A DNA stretch of 64,000 nt. It comes from Streptomyces werraensis. GTDB lineage: Bacteria; Actinomycetota; Actinomycetes; Streptomycetales; Streptomycetaceae. The notes below the pieces were generated by a model that was not told the origin of the DNA, searched no databases, and saw only the letters and a program-made list of their open reading frames with translations. Where the stretch lies: NCBI GenBank assembly GCA_014656175.1, contig BNBX01000001.1:966324-1030323 (forward strand). Direction: 5' to 3'. How positions within the stretch are numbered: the stretch's first letter is position 1; each line of letters begins with the position of its first letter. This document shows, piece after piece, positions 1 through 7,647 of this stretch. Position numbers and translations under genes: made by a program.

Positions 1-44
1 CGATCGCACGGCCCCCCCTCTGGTGTACGCGCGCTGTCCTGCCG

Positions 45-1076
45 CTAGTTCGTCGACGCGCGCGCCAGGTCCAGGGCGTAGTCCTCCCACCACTCGCCGG
101 CCTTCGGGCCGCCCTTGCACTCGCCGTCCGACTCCCCCGGGCGCTTGATCCACAGGTAGGCGTCGACGAGCGGGTCGGCCGTGCGGGTCGTGGGGGTCTC
201 GCCGAGCGCCCGGCCGGGCGGGTTGCACCAGCGCTCGTCCGGATCGCCGTCCGTGTAGGGGCCGTTGCCGTTGCGGCTGGTGTCGACGACGAAGTGCTTT
301 CCGCCGACCTCGGCGGACAGCTTCTTGCCGTAGGCGATGGAGTCCTCGGTGGTGTAGAAGTTCGAGACGTTCACCGCGAAGCCGTCGGCCTGCTCGATCC
401 CGGCCCGTTTCAGCGGCTCGTGGATCTGGTCGGGGCTGCCCCAGCCGGCATTGCCCGCGTCCAGGTACACCTTGGTGTTCTTCAGGTCCTTCAGCCGGGT
501 GACGGCGCCCTTGAGGAGGTCGTAGCGCTCCTCGTGGAACTCCTGCGGGGTGCAGCCGTCGACCAGGTGCAGCACCGCGTCCGGCTCCAGCACCACCGTC
601 GCCGGGCGGTCCCCGATGCCCTCGGCCACCGCGTCGACGAAGTCCCGGTAGGCGTCGCCGTCGGCGGCCCCGCCCTGGGAGTACTGGCCGCAGTCGCGGT
701 GCGGGATGTTGTAGAGGACCAGCACCGCGCGGCGGCCGGCCCGGTCGGCGCCCTCGGTGAACTCCCGCGCCTGCTCCTCGGCGTTCTCCGGGTTGATCCA
801 CTCCGCGACGGGCTGCTCGGCGATCTTCCTGAGCTGCTGCGCCTCGGCCTTCCTGCCGTCCCCCAGCAGCTCGCCGACCTCGCGCGCCGCGACACCGTCC
901 GGGTTGACCCAGAAGGGGTCCGACTCCTTCGGCTGCTGCGTGACGACGGCCGCGGCCGAGCCCTCCTTCTGGTCGTCACCTCCCGAGGAGCATCCCGTGA
1001 GCAGCAGCGCCGCCCCCAGCACCGCTGCGGACGCCCGCCCCCCGGCGAACGCCCCGACCCCCCTGCTGCCGTACAT
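45..1076 (-). CDS. Glycoside hydrolase family 6 lipoprotein (cellulase-like)
   Basis: Secreted beta-1,4-glucanase-type hydrolase, anchored to the outer membrane face as a lipoprotein. The start at 1076 (MYGSRGV) has an AAGGGGGG ribosome site just upstream and gives a short signal peptide ending in a lipobox, LLTGCSSGG. GH6 hallmarks run in order: YNIPHRDCGQYSQGGA, then VVLEPDAVLHL with the general-acid aspartate, then DAGNAGWGSP, then VDTSRNGNGP, and near the C-terminus WIKRPGESDG. At 343 residues it is a lone catalytic domain with no carbohydrate-binding module. The true substrate cannot be read from sequence. The gene stands alone, divergent from nothing obvious, with the sortase genes further upstream on the same strand. 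Confidence 0.92.
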   Translation of the reverse strand: MYGSRGVGAFAGGRASAAVLGAALLLTGCSSGGDDQKEGSAAAVVTQQPKESDPFWVNPDGVAAREVGELLGDGRKAEAQQLRKIAEQPVAEWINPENAEEQAREFTEGADRAGRRAVLVLYNIPHRDCGQYSQGGAADGDAYRDFVDAVAEGIGDRPATVVLEPDAVLHLVDGCTPQEFHEERYDLLKGAVTRLKDLKNTKVYLDAGNAGWGSPDQIHEPLKRAGIEQADGFAVNVSNFYTTEDSIAYGKKLSAEVGGKHFVVDTSRNGNGPYTDGDPDERWCNPPGRALGETPTTRTADPLVDAYLWIKRPGESDGECKGGPKAGEWWEDYALDLARASTN

Positions 1077-1093
1077 CCAACCCCCCTTGGGTG

Positions 1094-1108
1094 CACTTGT
1101 TCCAAGTG
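1094..1108. promoter_or_regulatory. Short inverted repeat upstream of the GH6 gene
   Basis: CACTTG, three bases, CAAGTG form a perfect 6-bp inverted repeat 18 bases before the GH6 start codon. It could be an operator or a leader hairpin. It does not match the CebR cellobiose operator, so no regulator is proposed. Confidence 0.35.
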
Positions 1109-1275
1109 TTCCGAGCCCCAATCCTGGCACACCGCACGGCCCGCCAGGACGGCCGAGTGCCGCTTGTCCACGGCCTGTTACAGCGGGCCCGGGGCGTCGT
1201 GGCGTCCGCCGTGCGCGACGTGGCCGGATCCACGCCCACCTGCGCCGATCACGGAATGCGACCGGTCCGGGACTG

Positions 1276-1953
1276 TCACGCGTCGGTGCGGGGCGCCGAG
1301 ACGTCGGTGAGGTACGCGGAGACGACGACGTTGGCCTCGTAGGCGCCGGCCGCGGGGTCGAAGGCGCCGCCGCAGGTGATCAGCCGGAGCTCGGCGCGCC
1401 CCTCATGGCGCGGGCCGTACGCCTCCTGGGCGTCGAAGCCGTCCCGGGCGAGCACGCGGACGTCCTCGACGGTGAACTCGGCGACCGTGCCGTCGCTGCG
1501 GGCCACCCGGATCTCCTGGCCGGGCTCCAGCGTGTCCAGCCGGTGGAAGACGGCGGGCCGCGTCTCGGTGTCCACGTGCCCCACCATCAGCGCGGCGCCC
1601 TCCGCGCCGGGGGCGGTGCCGGCCGCGTACCAGCCGACCTCGCCCGGGCGGTCCAGCGGCGGCGGGTCGGGGGCGCCGCGCTCGTCCAGGCTTCGGGCGG
1701 CGACCGGGGCGCGCAGGTCCAGGCCGGGGATGTCGAGGGTGAGCGGGTCGGCGGCCTTCAGCGGCCGGTGCACGGTGGGCAGGTCGGTCAGGGGCGGGCG
1801 TCCGGCCGCCGCCATGTCGCCGGTGGCCGGTCCGGCCGTCCCGGCGGGCACCTCGGTGAGCCCTTGCCCCCACAGCCACAGTCCGAGCAGCAGCGCCACC
1901 CAGACCGCGCCGGCGGGCAGCCGTTTCGTCAGGTCGCGCATGATGCCGGTCAA
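1276..1953 (-). CDS. Class F sortase
   Basis: Membrane-anchored cysteine transpeptidase. The N-terminus (about residues 13-30, AVWVALLLGLWLWG) is a single signal anchor. The rest is a sortase beta-barrel with the catalytic histidine in MVGHVDT, the catalytic cysteine in RLITCGG and a late conserved stretch NVVVSAYLT. The spacing and the short barrel fit class F sortases of actinobacteria. The ATG overlaps the TGA of the upstream gene by four bases (ATGA), so the two are translationally coupled. No LPXTG protein lies in the window; the upstream coupled protein is the obvious partner candidate but lacks a canonical sorting motif. Confidence 0.9.
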   Translation of the reverse strand: MTGIMRDLTKRLPAGAVWVALLLGLWLWGQGLTEVPAGTAGPATGDMAAAGRPPLTDLPTVHRPLKAADPLTLDIPGLDLRAPVAARSLDERGAPDPPPLDRPGEVGWYAAGTAPGAEGAALMVGHVDTETRPAVFHRLDTLEPGQEIRVARSDGTVAEFTVEDVRVLARDGFDAQEAYGPRHEGRAELRLITCGGAFDPAAGAYEANVVVSAYLTDVSAPRTDA

Positions 1954-2516
1954 CCCGTCCTCCGGCCGCGCCGCGCCTGACGCCGGGCCGTCCGGTGCAC
2001 GGTGAGGGCGGCGGTCCCTGCCAGGGCGAGGGCGACCACCGTCTGCGCGGTGCCGGGCCCGTGCCGCTCGGGGCCGTCGGCGAGGTCCCGTGCCGCGCCG
2101 CCGGCTCCGGCGTTCACGGGGGCGACGGGCGAGGGATGCGCGGAGGGCTCGGCGCCCGCGGCGGGCGTGGGGTTCCGGACGACCTCGACGGTGCCCTTGT
2201 GCTCCGTGCCGTCGCAGGCGACGGTCACCGTGTACGTCCCGGCGGTGAGCGTGGACCGTACCCGCCCGTCACCCGTGAGGCCGTCGCCGTCGTCGCCGGG
2301 GGTGAGGCGGGCGTCGGACACCAGCGCCGGGGACTGCGCGACCGCCTCGCGCGCGTCGCACCCGGTCACCCTGAGGGCGATGTCGCCGCCGGGCGCGGAC
2401 GTCGTGGGGACCGCCGAGACGCCCCCGCCGTCCGCCGCGTACGCCGCACAGGCCGCCGGACCGAACGCGGTGACGGCCAGGACACCCGCGCAGAGTGCGA
2501 GTCGCCGCTTACCCAT
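1950..2516 (-). CDS. Secreted, C-terminally membrane-anchored protein coupled to sortase
   Basis: No family is recognised. The 188-residue product has an N-terminal signal peptide (KRRLALCAGVLAVTAFGP), an extracytoplasmic domain of about 90 residues, a Pro/Ala-rich linker, and a C-terminal hydrophobic segment (TVVALALAGTAAL) followed by an arginine-rich tail. That tail has the shape of a cell-wall sorting signal but no LPXTG is visible. The start at 2516 has GGAGG six bases upstream; this Shine-Dalgarno lies inside a perfect hairpin. The stop overlaps the sortase start, which suggests joint function at the cell surface. Confidence 0.8.
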   Translation of the reverse strand: MGKRRLALCAGVLAVTAFGPAACAAYAADGGGVSAVPTTSAPGGDIALRVTGCDAREAVAQSPALVSDARLTPGDDGDGLTGDGRVRSTLTAGTYTVTVACDGTEHKGTVEVVRNPTPAAGAEPSAHPSPVAPVNAGAGGAARDLADGPERHGPGTAQTVVALALAGTAALTVHRTARRQARRGRRTG

Positions 2517-2519
2517 CGT

Positions 2520-2544
2520 GAACCTCCAGACACTCTGGAGGTTC
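2520..2544 (-). promoter_or_regulatory. Perfect 11-bp hairpin burying a Shine-Dalgarno
   Basis: Reading the minus strand, GAACCTCCAGA, three bases, TCTGGAGGTTC form an uninterrupted 11-bp inverted repeat. The 3' arm contains GGAGG, six bases before the ATG at 2516. In RNA the ribosome site would be fully paired; in DNA the same palindrome could be an operator. Either way it probably controls the secreted protein and the coupled sortase. Confidence 0.65.
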
Positions 2545-2630
2545 CCCCGCCCGGTCCGGCCCCGCACCTCCTCACGCGCGACACTGGACCGGTCGGGTGA
2601 ACGAGGTACGGCGAAACGGCCGTACGACGA

Positions 2631-3410
2631 TCAGACGAGGTCGACGATGTCCGCGATGGAGTCGACGACCCTGCTCGGCCGGTACGGGAAGTTCTCCACC
2701 TGCTCCGGCCGGGTCAGCCCGGTCAGCACCAGGTACGTCTTCATGCCGGCCTCGATGCCCGCCAGCACGTCGGTGTCCATCCGGTCGCCGATCATCGCGC
2801 TGCTCTCGGAGTGCGCGCCTATGGTGTTCAGTCCGGTGCGCATCATCAGCGGGTTGGGCTTGCCCGCGAAGTAGGGCTGCCTGCCGGTCGCCTTGGTGAT
2901 GAGCGCGGCCACCGCGCCGGTCGCCGGGAGCGGGCCCTCGGTGGAGGGGCCGGTCTCGTCGGGGTTGGTGCAGATGAACCGGGCCCCGGCGTTGATCAGC
3001 CGCACCGCCTTGGTCATCGCCTCGAACGAGTACGTGCGGGTCTCGCCGAGGACCACGTAGTCGGGGTCGTGGTCGGTGAGGATGTAGCCGATGTCGTGCA
3101 GCGCGGTGGTCAGGCCGGCCTCGCCGATGACGTAAGCGGAGCCGCCGGGCCGCTGGTCGTCGAGGAACTTGGCGGTGGCCAGGGCGGACGTCCAGATGTT
3201 CTCGATCGGCACCTCGAGCCCCATCCGGCGCAGCCGGGCGTGCAGGTCGCGCGGGGTGTAGATCGAGTTGTTGGTCAGCACCAGGAAGGGCCGCCCGGTT
3301 TCGCGCAGCTTCTTGATGAAGGCGTCGGCCCCGGGAATCGGCACACCTTCGTGGATCAGCACCCCGTCCATGTCGGTGAGCCAGGACTCGATGGGCTTGC
3401 GGTCTGCCAT
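2631..3410 (-). CDS. HAD-IIA family hydrolase (NagD-like)
   Basis: Cytoplasmic haloacid-dehalogenase phosphatase of the NagD/nitrophenylphosphatase subfamily. Motif I is DMDG (nucleophile D13, acid/base D15), motif II lies in LVLTNNS, the motif III lysine is in YFAGKPNP, and motif IV is MIGDRMDTD. A cap domain sits between motifs II and III, as in IIA enzymes. At 259 residues it is full length. The start at ATG 3410 is preferred because AGGAG lies nine bases upstream; a GTG six bases earlier is too close to it. The physiological substrate is unknown. Confidence 0.9.
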   Translation of the reverse strand: MADRKPIESWLTDMDGVLIHEGVPIPGADAFIKKLRETGRPFLVLTNNSIYTPRDLHARLRRMGLEVPIENIWTSALATAKFLDDQRPGGSAYVIGEAGLTTALHDIGYILTDHDPDYVVLGETRTYSFEAMTKAVRLINAGARFICTNPDETGPSTEGPLPATGAVAALITKATGRQPYFAGKPNPLMMRTGLNTIGAHSESSAMIGDRMDTDVLAGIEAGMKTYLVLTGLTRPEQVENFPYRPSRVVDSIADIVDLV

Positions 3411-3464
3411 GTACACGATCTCCTGCCGTCGTCGGGCCCTGTGGGCCCCAGCCTAAATCGTCCC

Positions 3465-3777
3465 GGGTGCGGGTCGTCCGTGGCCGGTCGCGCAGTTCCC
3501 CGCGCCCCTGAAGGGTGCTGCGGCCCCGGCCGCCGACAGCGCACCCCCGCCAGCCGCAGGCAGTCGTGCCGCTGCATCGCCGGGTACGGGGCGTCCGTGG
3601 CCGGTCGCGCAGTTCCCCGCGCCCCTGAAGGGTGCCGCGGCCCCGGCCGCCGACAGCGCACCCCCGCCAGCCGCGGACAGTCGTGCCGCTGCATCGCCGG
3701 GTGCGGATCGTCCGTGGCCGGTCGCGCAGTTCCCCGCGCCCCTGAAGGGTGCTGCAGCCCCGGCCGCCGACAGTGCC
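3465..3777. repeat. 117-bp tandem repeat, about 2.7 copies
   Basis: Units begin at 3465, 3582 and 3699, each 117 bases with a few substitutions; the third breaks off near 3777. Each carries the block CGCGCAGTTCCCCGCGCCCC, a very common intergenic element of Streptomyces chromosomes. It fills the gap between the HAD gene and the ROK gene, and no real gene is seen in it. Confidence 0.9.
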
Positions 3778-3819
3778 GGGCTGCGCGGTAGCCCCGCCCG
3801 GCACCACACCGTGGACCGC

Positions 3820-4932
3820 TCACCCGTCCTGCCCGAACACCGGCGCCAGCACCAACTGCGCCGCCCCCTCGGCGACCCGCCCCTCCCCGGGCACCGACCG
3901 CACCGCCGCACACTCCTCCCCCGTCCGCCGGGCCCGGGCCTCCAGCACCCTCCGCACCCCGGACACGAACACCTCCGGCGCCCCCTCAACCGTCCGCCCG
4001 CCCACCAGCACCCGATCGATGTCCAGCAACCCGACCAGATTCGCCGCCCCGGTCCCCAGCACCCGAGCCGCCTCCTCCGTCTCACCCCGCGCCACGGCTG
4101 CCAGGCACAGCGCCTCCACGCACCCCCGGTCCCCGCACCCGCACGGCGGCCCGTCCAGCTGCACCACCTGGTGCCCGAACTCCCCCGCCCCGGTCCGCGG
4201 CCCCCGGTGCACACTCCCGCCGATCACCAGCCCGGCCCCGAGCCCCGTGCCGAGGTGCAGATAGGCGAAGGACCCGCCCTCGCCCCCGACGGCCAGCCCG
4301 AGCGCCACGGCGTTGGTGTCCTTGTCGACGACGACCGGGACGGAGCCCAGCCGCGCGGACAACGCCTCCCGCAGCGGAAACCCGTCCCACTCGGGAAACC
4401 CCGTCACCCGGTGCAGCACCCCCCGCCGATGGTCGAGCGGCCCGGGCAGCGCGACGCCCACCCCCAGCAGCGCCTGCACGCCCGCGACCTCCGTCCCCAG
4501 CTCCCCCACCACGGACGCGACCCGCCCCAGCACCGCCTCCGCGCCCGCCCCCAGATCCAGCGCCGTACGCCGCCGCGCGACCACCGTGCCGTCGAGATCC
4601 GCCAGCACGGCCCGCAGCTCGTCGCGGTCCAGATGCACACCCACCGCGTGCCCCGCCTCCGGCACCAGCCGCAGCACCGTCCGCGGCTTGCCGCCCGTGG
4701 ACGCCCGCCGCCCGGCCTCCGCGGCGAGGCCCTCCTCACGCAGCCGGGCGGTTATCTTGCTGACCGCCTGCGGGGTGAGCCCGGTGCGCTCGGCGAGCTC
4801 CAGCCGGCTGATGCCCTCCGCCCCGGCCGTGCGCAGCAGGTCCAGCACCAGTGCGGTGTTGTGGCTGCGCAGGGCGAGCAGATTGGCCCCGCCGCCCGCG
4901 CCTCGCATGCCACCGCCGTACGTCCTGTTCAC
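3820..4932 (-). CDS. ROK family transcriptional regulator
   Basis: Sugar-responsive repressor. The N-terminus (residues about 15-75) is a winged helix-turn-helix, with ISRLELAERTGLTPQAVSKI as the DNA-reading part. The remaining 290 residues are an ROK sugar-kinase-like domain with the zinc-binding run CGCGDRGCVE and the acceptor-site region VVDKDTNAVALG. It is divergent from a Gfo/Idh/MocA oxidoreductase, with a palindrome of ROK-operator type between the two, so it probably represses that gene and itself. The start at 4932 is the longest; a second ATG eight codons on (MRGAGGG) is possible. Effector unknown. Confidence 0.9.
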   Translation of the reverse strand: MNRTYGGGMRGAGGGANLLALRSHNTALVLDLLRTAGAEGISRLELAERTGLTPQAVSKITARLREEGLAAEAGRRASTGGKPRTVLRLVPEAGHAVGVHLDRDELRAVLADLDGTVVARRRTALDLGAGAEAVLGRVASVVGELGTEVAGVQALLGVGVALPGPLDHRRGVLHRVTGFPEWDGFPLREALSARLGSVPVVVDKDTNAVALGLAVGGEGGSFAYLHLGTGLGAGLVIGGSVHRGPRTGAGEFGHQVVQLDGPPCGCGDRGCVEALCLAAVARGETEEAARVLGTGAANLVGLLDIDRVLVGGRTVEGAPEVFVSGVRRVLEARARRTGEECAAVRSVPGEGRVAEGAAQLVLAPVFGQDG

Positions 4933-4956
4933 CCGCCCATTGTGTCCCCCTCTTGC

Positions 4957-4981
4957 ACTTTGGCAACAGCGTTGCGAAAGT
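4957..4981. promoter_or_regulatory. Palindromic operator between ROK regulator and oxidoreductase
   Basis: ACTTTGGCAAC, three bases, GTTGCGAAAGT: arms match at 10 of 11 positions. The site ends eight bases before the oxidoreductase ATG, in the only divergent promoter region of this pair, and resembles ROK/LacI-type sites built on TTGCnAAAG. Confidence 0.65.
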
Positions 4982-4988
4982 AGGACGC

Positions 4989-6065
4989 ATGACTGGCACT
5001 CCCCTCCGCGTCGGCCTCGTCGGCTACGGCCTCGCGGGTTCCGTGTTCCACGCCCCGCTGATCGCCGCGACCCAGGGCCTCGCGCTCGACACGGTCGTCA
5101 CCTCGAACCCCGAGCGGCAGGCGCAGGCCCGCGCCGAGTACCCGGACGTCACGGTCGCCGCCTCGGCGGACGAGCTGTGGGCACGCGCGGACGAACTGGA
5201 CCTGATCGTCGTCGCGTCCCCCAACAGGACCCACGTCCCGCTCGCCACCGCCGCGCTGGAGGCCGGTCTGCCGGTCGTCGTGGACAAGCCCGTCGCGGGC
5301 ACGGCGGCCGAGGCCCGCACGCTGGCCGAGCTGGCCGACAAGCGCGGCCTGCTGCTGTCGGTCTTCCAGAACCGCCGCTGGGACAACGACTTCCTCACCC
5401 TGCGCAGGCTGATCGCCGACGGCGAGCTGGGCGAGGTGTACCGCTTCGAGTCACGGTTCGAGCGCTGGCGTCCGCAGCTCAAGGGCGGCTGGCGGGAGTC
5501 CGGCGACCCGGCGGAGATCGGCGGCCTGCTGTACGACCTCGGCAGCCATGTCGTCGACCAGGCGCTGGTCCTGTTCGGCCCGGTGACGTCGGTGTACGCG
5601 GAGACGGACGTCCGCCGCGAGGGCGCGCGGACCGACGACGACACGTTCATCGCGCTCACCCACGAGAGCGGGGTCCGCTCCCACCTGTACGTCTCCGCGA
5701 CCACCGCCCAGCTCGGCCCGCGCTTCCGCGTCCTCGGCTCGCGGGCCGGGTACGTCAAGCACGGCCTGGACCCGCAGGAGACCGCCCTCCGCGAGGGCGC
5801 GCGCCCGGGCGCGTCCGGTGCCGAGTGGGGCGCCGAGCCCGAGGAGCTGTGGGGCCGTCTCGGCGCCGGGGAGTCCCCGGTGACCGGCGGCGGCAGCCCC
5901 GTCCCCACCCTGCCGGGCGACTACCCCGCCTATTACGCGGCCGTGGCGCGGGCACTGCTCTCCGGCGGCCCCAACCCGGTGACCGCACAGGAGGCCGCCG
6001 CGGCGCTCGACGTCCTGGAGGCGGCGCGCCGTTCGGCCGCCGAGAAGGTGACGGTGACCCTGTGA
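4989..6065 (+). CDS. Gfo/Idh/MocA family oxidoreductase
   Basis: NAD(P)-dependent dehydrogenase acting on sugars or inositol-like polyols. The N-terminal Rossmann fold begins LRVGLVGYGLAGSVFHAPLI (GxGxxG variant), followed by the family motif VVDKPVA with the catalytic lysine. The C-terminal alpha/beta domain includes GGLLYDLGSHVVDQAL, whose histidine is the usual catalytic residue. At 358 residues it is full length. The ATG at 4989 follows AGGA. It overlaps the next gene by four bases (GTGA) and lies under the ROK operator, so it is likely induced by a sugar. The substrate is not identifiable. Confidence 0.9.
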   Translation: MTGTPLRVGLVGYGLAGSVFHAPLIAATQGLALDTVVTSNPERQAQARAEYPDVTVAASADELWARADELDLIVVASPNRTHVPLATAALEAGLPVVVDKPVAGTAAEARTLAELADKRGLLLSVFQNRRWDNDFLTLRRLIADGELGEVYRFESRFERWRPQLKGGWRESGDPAEIGGLLYDLGSHVVDQALVLFGPVTSVYAETDVRREGARTDDDTFIALTHESGVRSHLYVSATTAQLGPRFRVLGSRAGYVKHGLDPQETALREGARPGASGAEWGAEPEELWGRLGAGESPVTGGGSPVPTLPGDYPAYYAAVARALLSGGPNPVTAQEAAAALDVLEAARRSAAEKVTVTL

Positions 6066-6553
6066 CCAGCCCGAAGCAGTCCCCGGAGCCGACCCCGACG
6101 GTGGAGGAGCTGGAGGCGCAGGAACGCCGCCTGGTCCTCCGGCAGTTCACGCACGACGACGCGTGGGCGCTGGGCTCCCTGCTGGTGGACCTGGCGCGTG
6201 AGCGGCAGGCGCCGGTCGCGATCGACATCCACCGCGCGGGCCAGCAGCTGTTCCACGCGGCGCTGCCGGGCTCCACGCCCGACAACGACGCGTGGATCGC
6301 CCGCAAGCGCCGGGTGGTGGAGCGGTACGGCTCCGCGTCCTACCTGGTGGGCGCGCGGTTCCGGGCGAAGGGCACGACGTTCGAGGAGTCGTCCCGCCTC
6401 GACCCGGACATGTACGCGGCCCACGGCGGCTCCTTCCCGATCACCGTCGAGGGCGTCGGCGTCGTCGGCGCGGTGACGGTCTCGGGCCTGCCCCAGCTCC
6501 AGGACCACCGGCTGGTGGTGGAGGCGCTGGAGCTCTTCCTGTCACGGGCCTAG
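6062..6553 (+). CDS. Heme-degrading domain (UPF0303/HbpS-GlcG-like) protein
   Basis: Small 163-residue protein. After a Pro/Glu-rich lead it has the UPF0303 fold: LARERQAPVAIDIHRAGQQL, then the conserved NDAWIARKRRVVERYG and the terminal GSFPITV...GAVTVSGLPQ block shared with HbpS/GlcG proteins. Related proteins bind heme or redox ligands, but the role here is not shown. It starts at GTG 6062 inside the stop of the oxidoreductase and so is in the same ROK-controlled operon, which hints at a role with the same metabolite rather than with heme. Confidence 0.8.
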   Translation: MTSPKQSPEPTPTVEELEAQERRLVLRQFTHDDAWALGSLLVDLARERQAPVAIDIHRAGQQLFHAALPGSTPDNDAWIARKRRVVERYGSASYLVGARFRAKGTTFEESSRLDPDMYAAHGGSFPITVEGVGVVGAVTVSGLPQLQDHRLVVEALELFLSRA

Positions 6554-6592
6554 CCGGCCCGTATCACGCGACGAGGAGCAGGACGACGGCCC

Positions 6593-6626
6593 CGGTCCCT
6601 CGCCTCCCGCCCGAGGCGAGGGACCG
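6593..6626. terminator. Bidirectional terminator hairpin
   Basis: Perfect 14-bp stem (CGGTCCCTCGCCTC with its complement) and a six-base loop, placed between two convergent genes ending at 6553 and 6642. Confidence 0.75.
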
Positions 6627-6641
6627 GCGTGTCCCTGTGTC

Positions 6642-7499
6642 CTACGCCTGCGCCAGCACCTGCCGTTGCCGTCCGAGCCCCGTGACCTCCAGCTCGACCA
6701 CGTCTCCTGCCCTCAGGTACGGCTTCGGTTCGGGGTGGCCCATCGCGACCCCGGCCGGGGTGCCGGTGTTCACGACGTCGCCCGGGTACAGGGTCATGAA
6801 CCGGCTGACATAGCGCACGACCTCGCCGACCGGGAAGATCTGCTCGGCCGTCGTGCCGTTCTGTTTCAGCTCGCCGTTGACCCACAGCCGCAGCGACAGG
6901 TTCTGCGGGTCGGGCACCTCGTCGGCGGTGACCAGCCAGGGGCCGAGCGGGTTGAACGTCTCGCAGTTCTTGCCCTTGTCCCAGGTGCCGCCGCGTTCGA
7001 TCTGGAACTCCCGCTCGGAGACGTCGTGGGCGACGGCGTACCCGGCGACGTGCGCGAGTGCGTCCTCCGCCGACTCCAGGTACCGCGCGGTCCGCCCGAT
7101 CACGACGGCCAGTTCGACCTCCCAGTCGGTCTTCACCGACCCGCGCGGGATCAGCACGGTGTCGTCGGGGCCGACGACGGTGTCCGGGGCCTTGAAGAAG
7201 ACGACCGGCTCGGCGGGCGGCTCGGCGCCGGTCTCGCGGGCGTGGTCATGGTAGTTCAGCCCGATGCACACGATTTTGCCGATCCGCGCGAGCGGCGGCC
7301 CGGTGCGCAGTCCCGCCGTGTCCAGTGCGGGCAGGTCGCCGGCGGCGGCCGCGCTCCTGATCCGGCCGAGGGCGTCCTCGTCGGCGAGGAGTGTCCCGTC
7401 GATGTCCGCGACGATTTCGGACAGGTCCCGCAGGGTCCCGTCGGGGTCGAGCAGGGCGGGCCGTTCCCGTCCCTCCGTACCGACGCGCAGCAGCTTCAT
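6642..7499 (-). CDS. Fumarylacetoacetate hydrolase family protein
   Basis: Metal-dependent hydrolase/decarboxylase of the FAH family, 285 residues. An N-terminal cap is followed by the catalytic fold: IVCIGLNYHDHARE carries the metal-site region, PVVFFKAPDTVVG the conserved substrate loop, and DWEVELAVVIGR the metal-binding glutamates. Near the C-terminus are GDVVNTGTPAGVAMG and VVELEVTGLG. Members cleave acylpyruvates or act in aromatic catabolism; no pathway genes lie nearby, so the substrate is open. The start at 7499 follows GGGAGAC at good distance. Confidence 0.9.
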   Translation of the reverse strand: MKLLRVGTEGRERPALLDPDGTLRDLSEIVADIDGTLLADEDALGRIRSAAAAGDLPALDTAGLRTGPPLARIGKIVCIGLNYHDHARETGAEPPAEPVVFFKAPDTVVGPDDTVLIPRGSVKTDWEVELAVVIGRTARYLESAEDALAHVAGYAVAHDVSEREFQIERGGTWDKGKNCETFNPLGPWLVTADEVPDPQNLSLRLWVNGELKQNGTTAEQIFPVGEVVRYVSRFMTLYPGDVVNTGTPAGVAMGHPEPKPYLRAGDVVELEVTGLGRQRQVLAQA

Positions 7500-7647
7500 G
7501 GTCGTGTCTCCCTCGCTCGCGGGCGCCCGCCCGACGGGGACGACCGGTGCGGCGGGCGCGGCCGTCGGAGGACCGGCCGATCCTCCAGGCCGGGCCCTCC
7601 ACTCCGCAAGACCCGGTTCACGTACTGGACCGTGTCCGCCGCACACC

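Noticed and set aside
3465-3777. Tandem repeats considered as a CRISPR array
   Set aside because: The 117-base units are contiguous and nearly identical throughout, with no variable spacers and no cas genes.
2572-3807. A 411-codon minus-strand frame across the repeats
   Set aside because: Its repeated peptide simply reflects the 117-bp tandem DNA repeats, and the rest is a shadow of the HAD gene.
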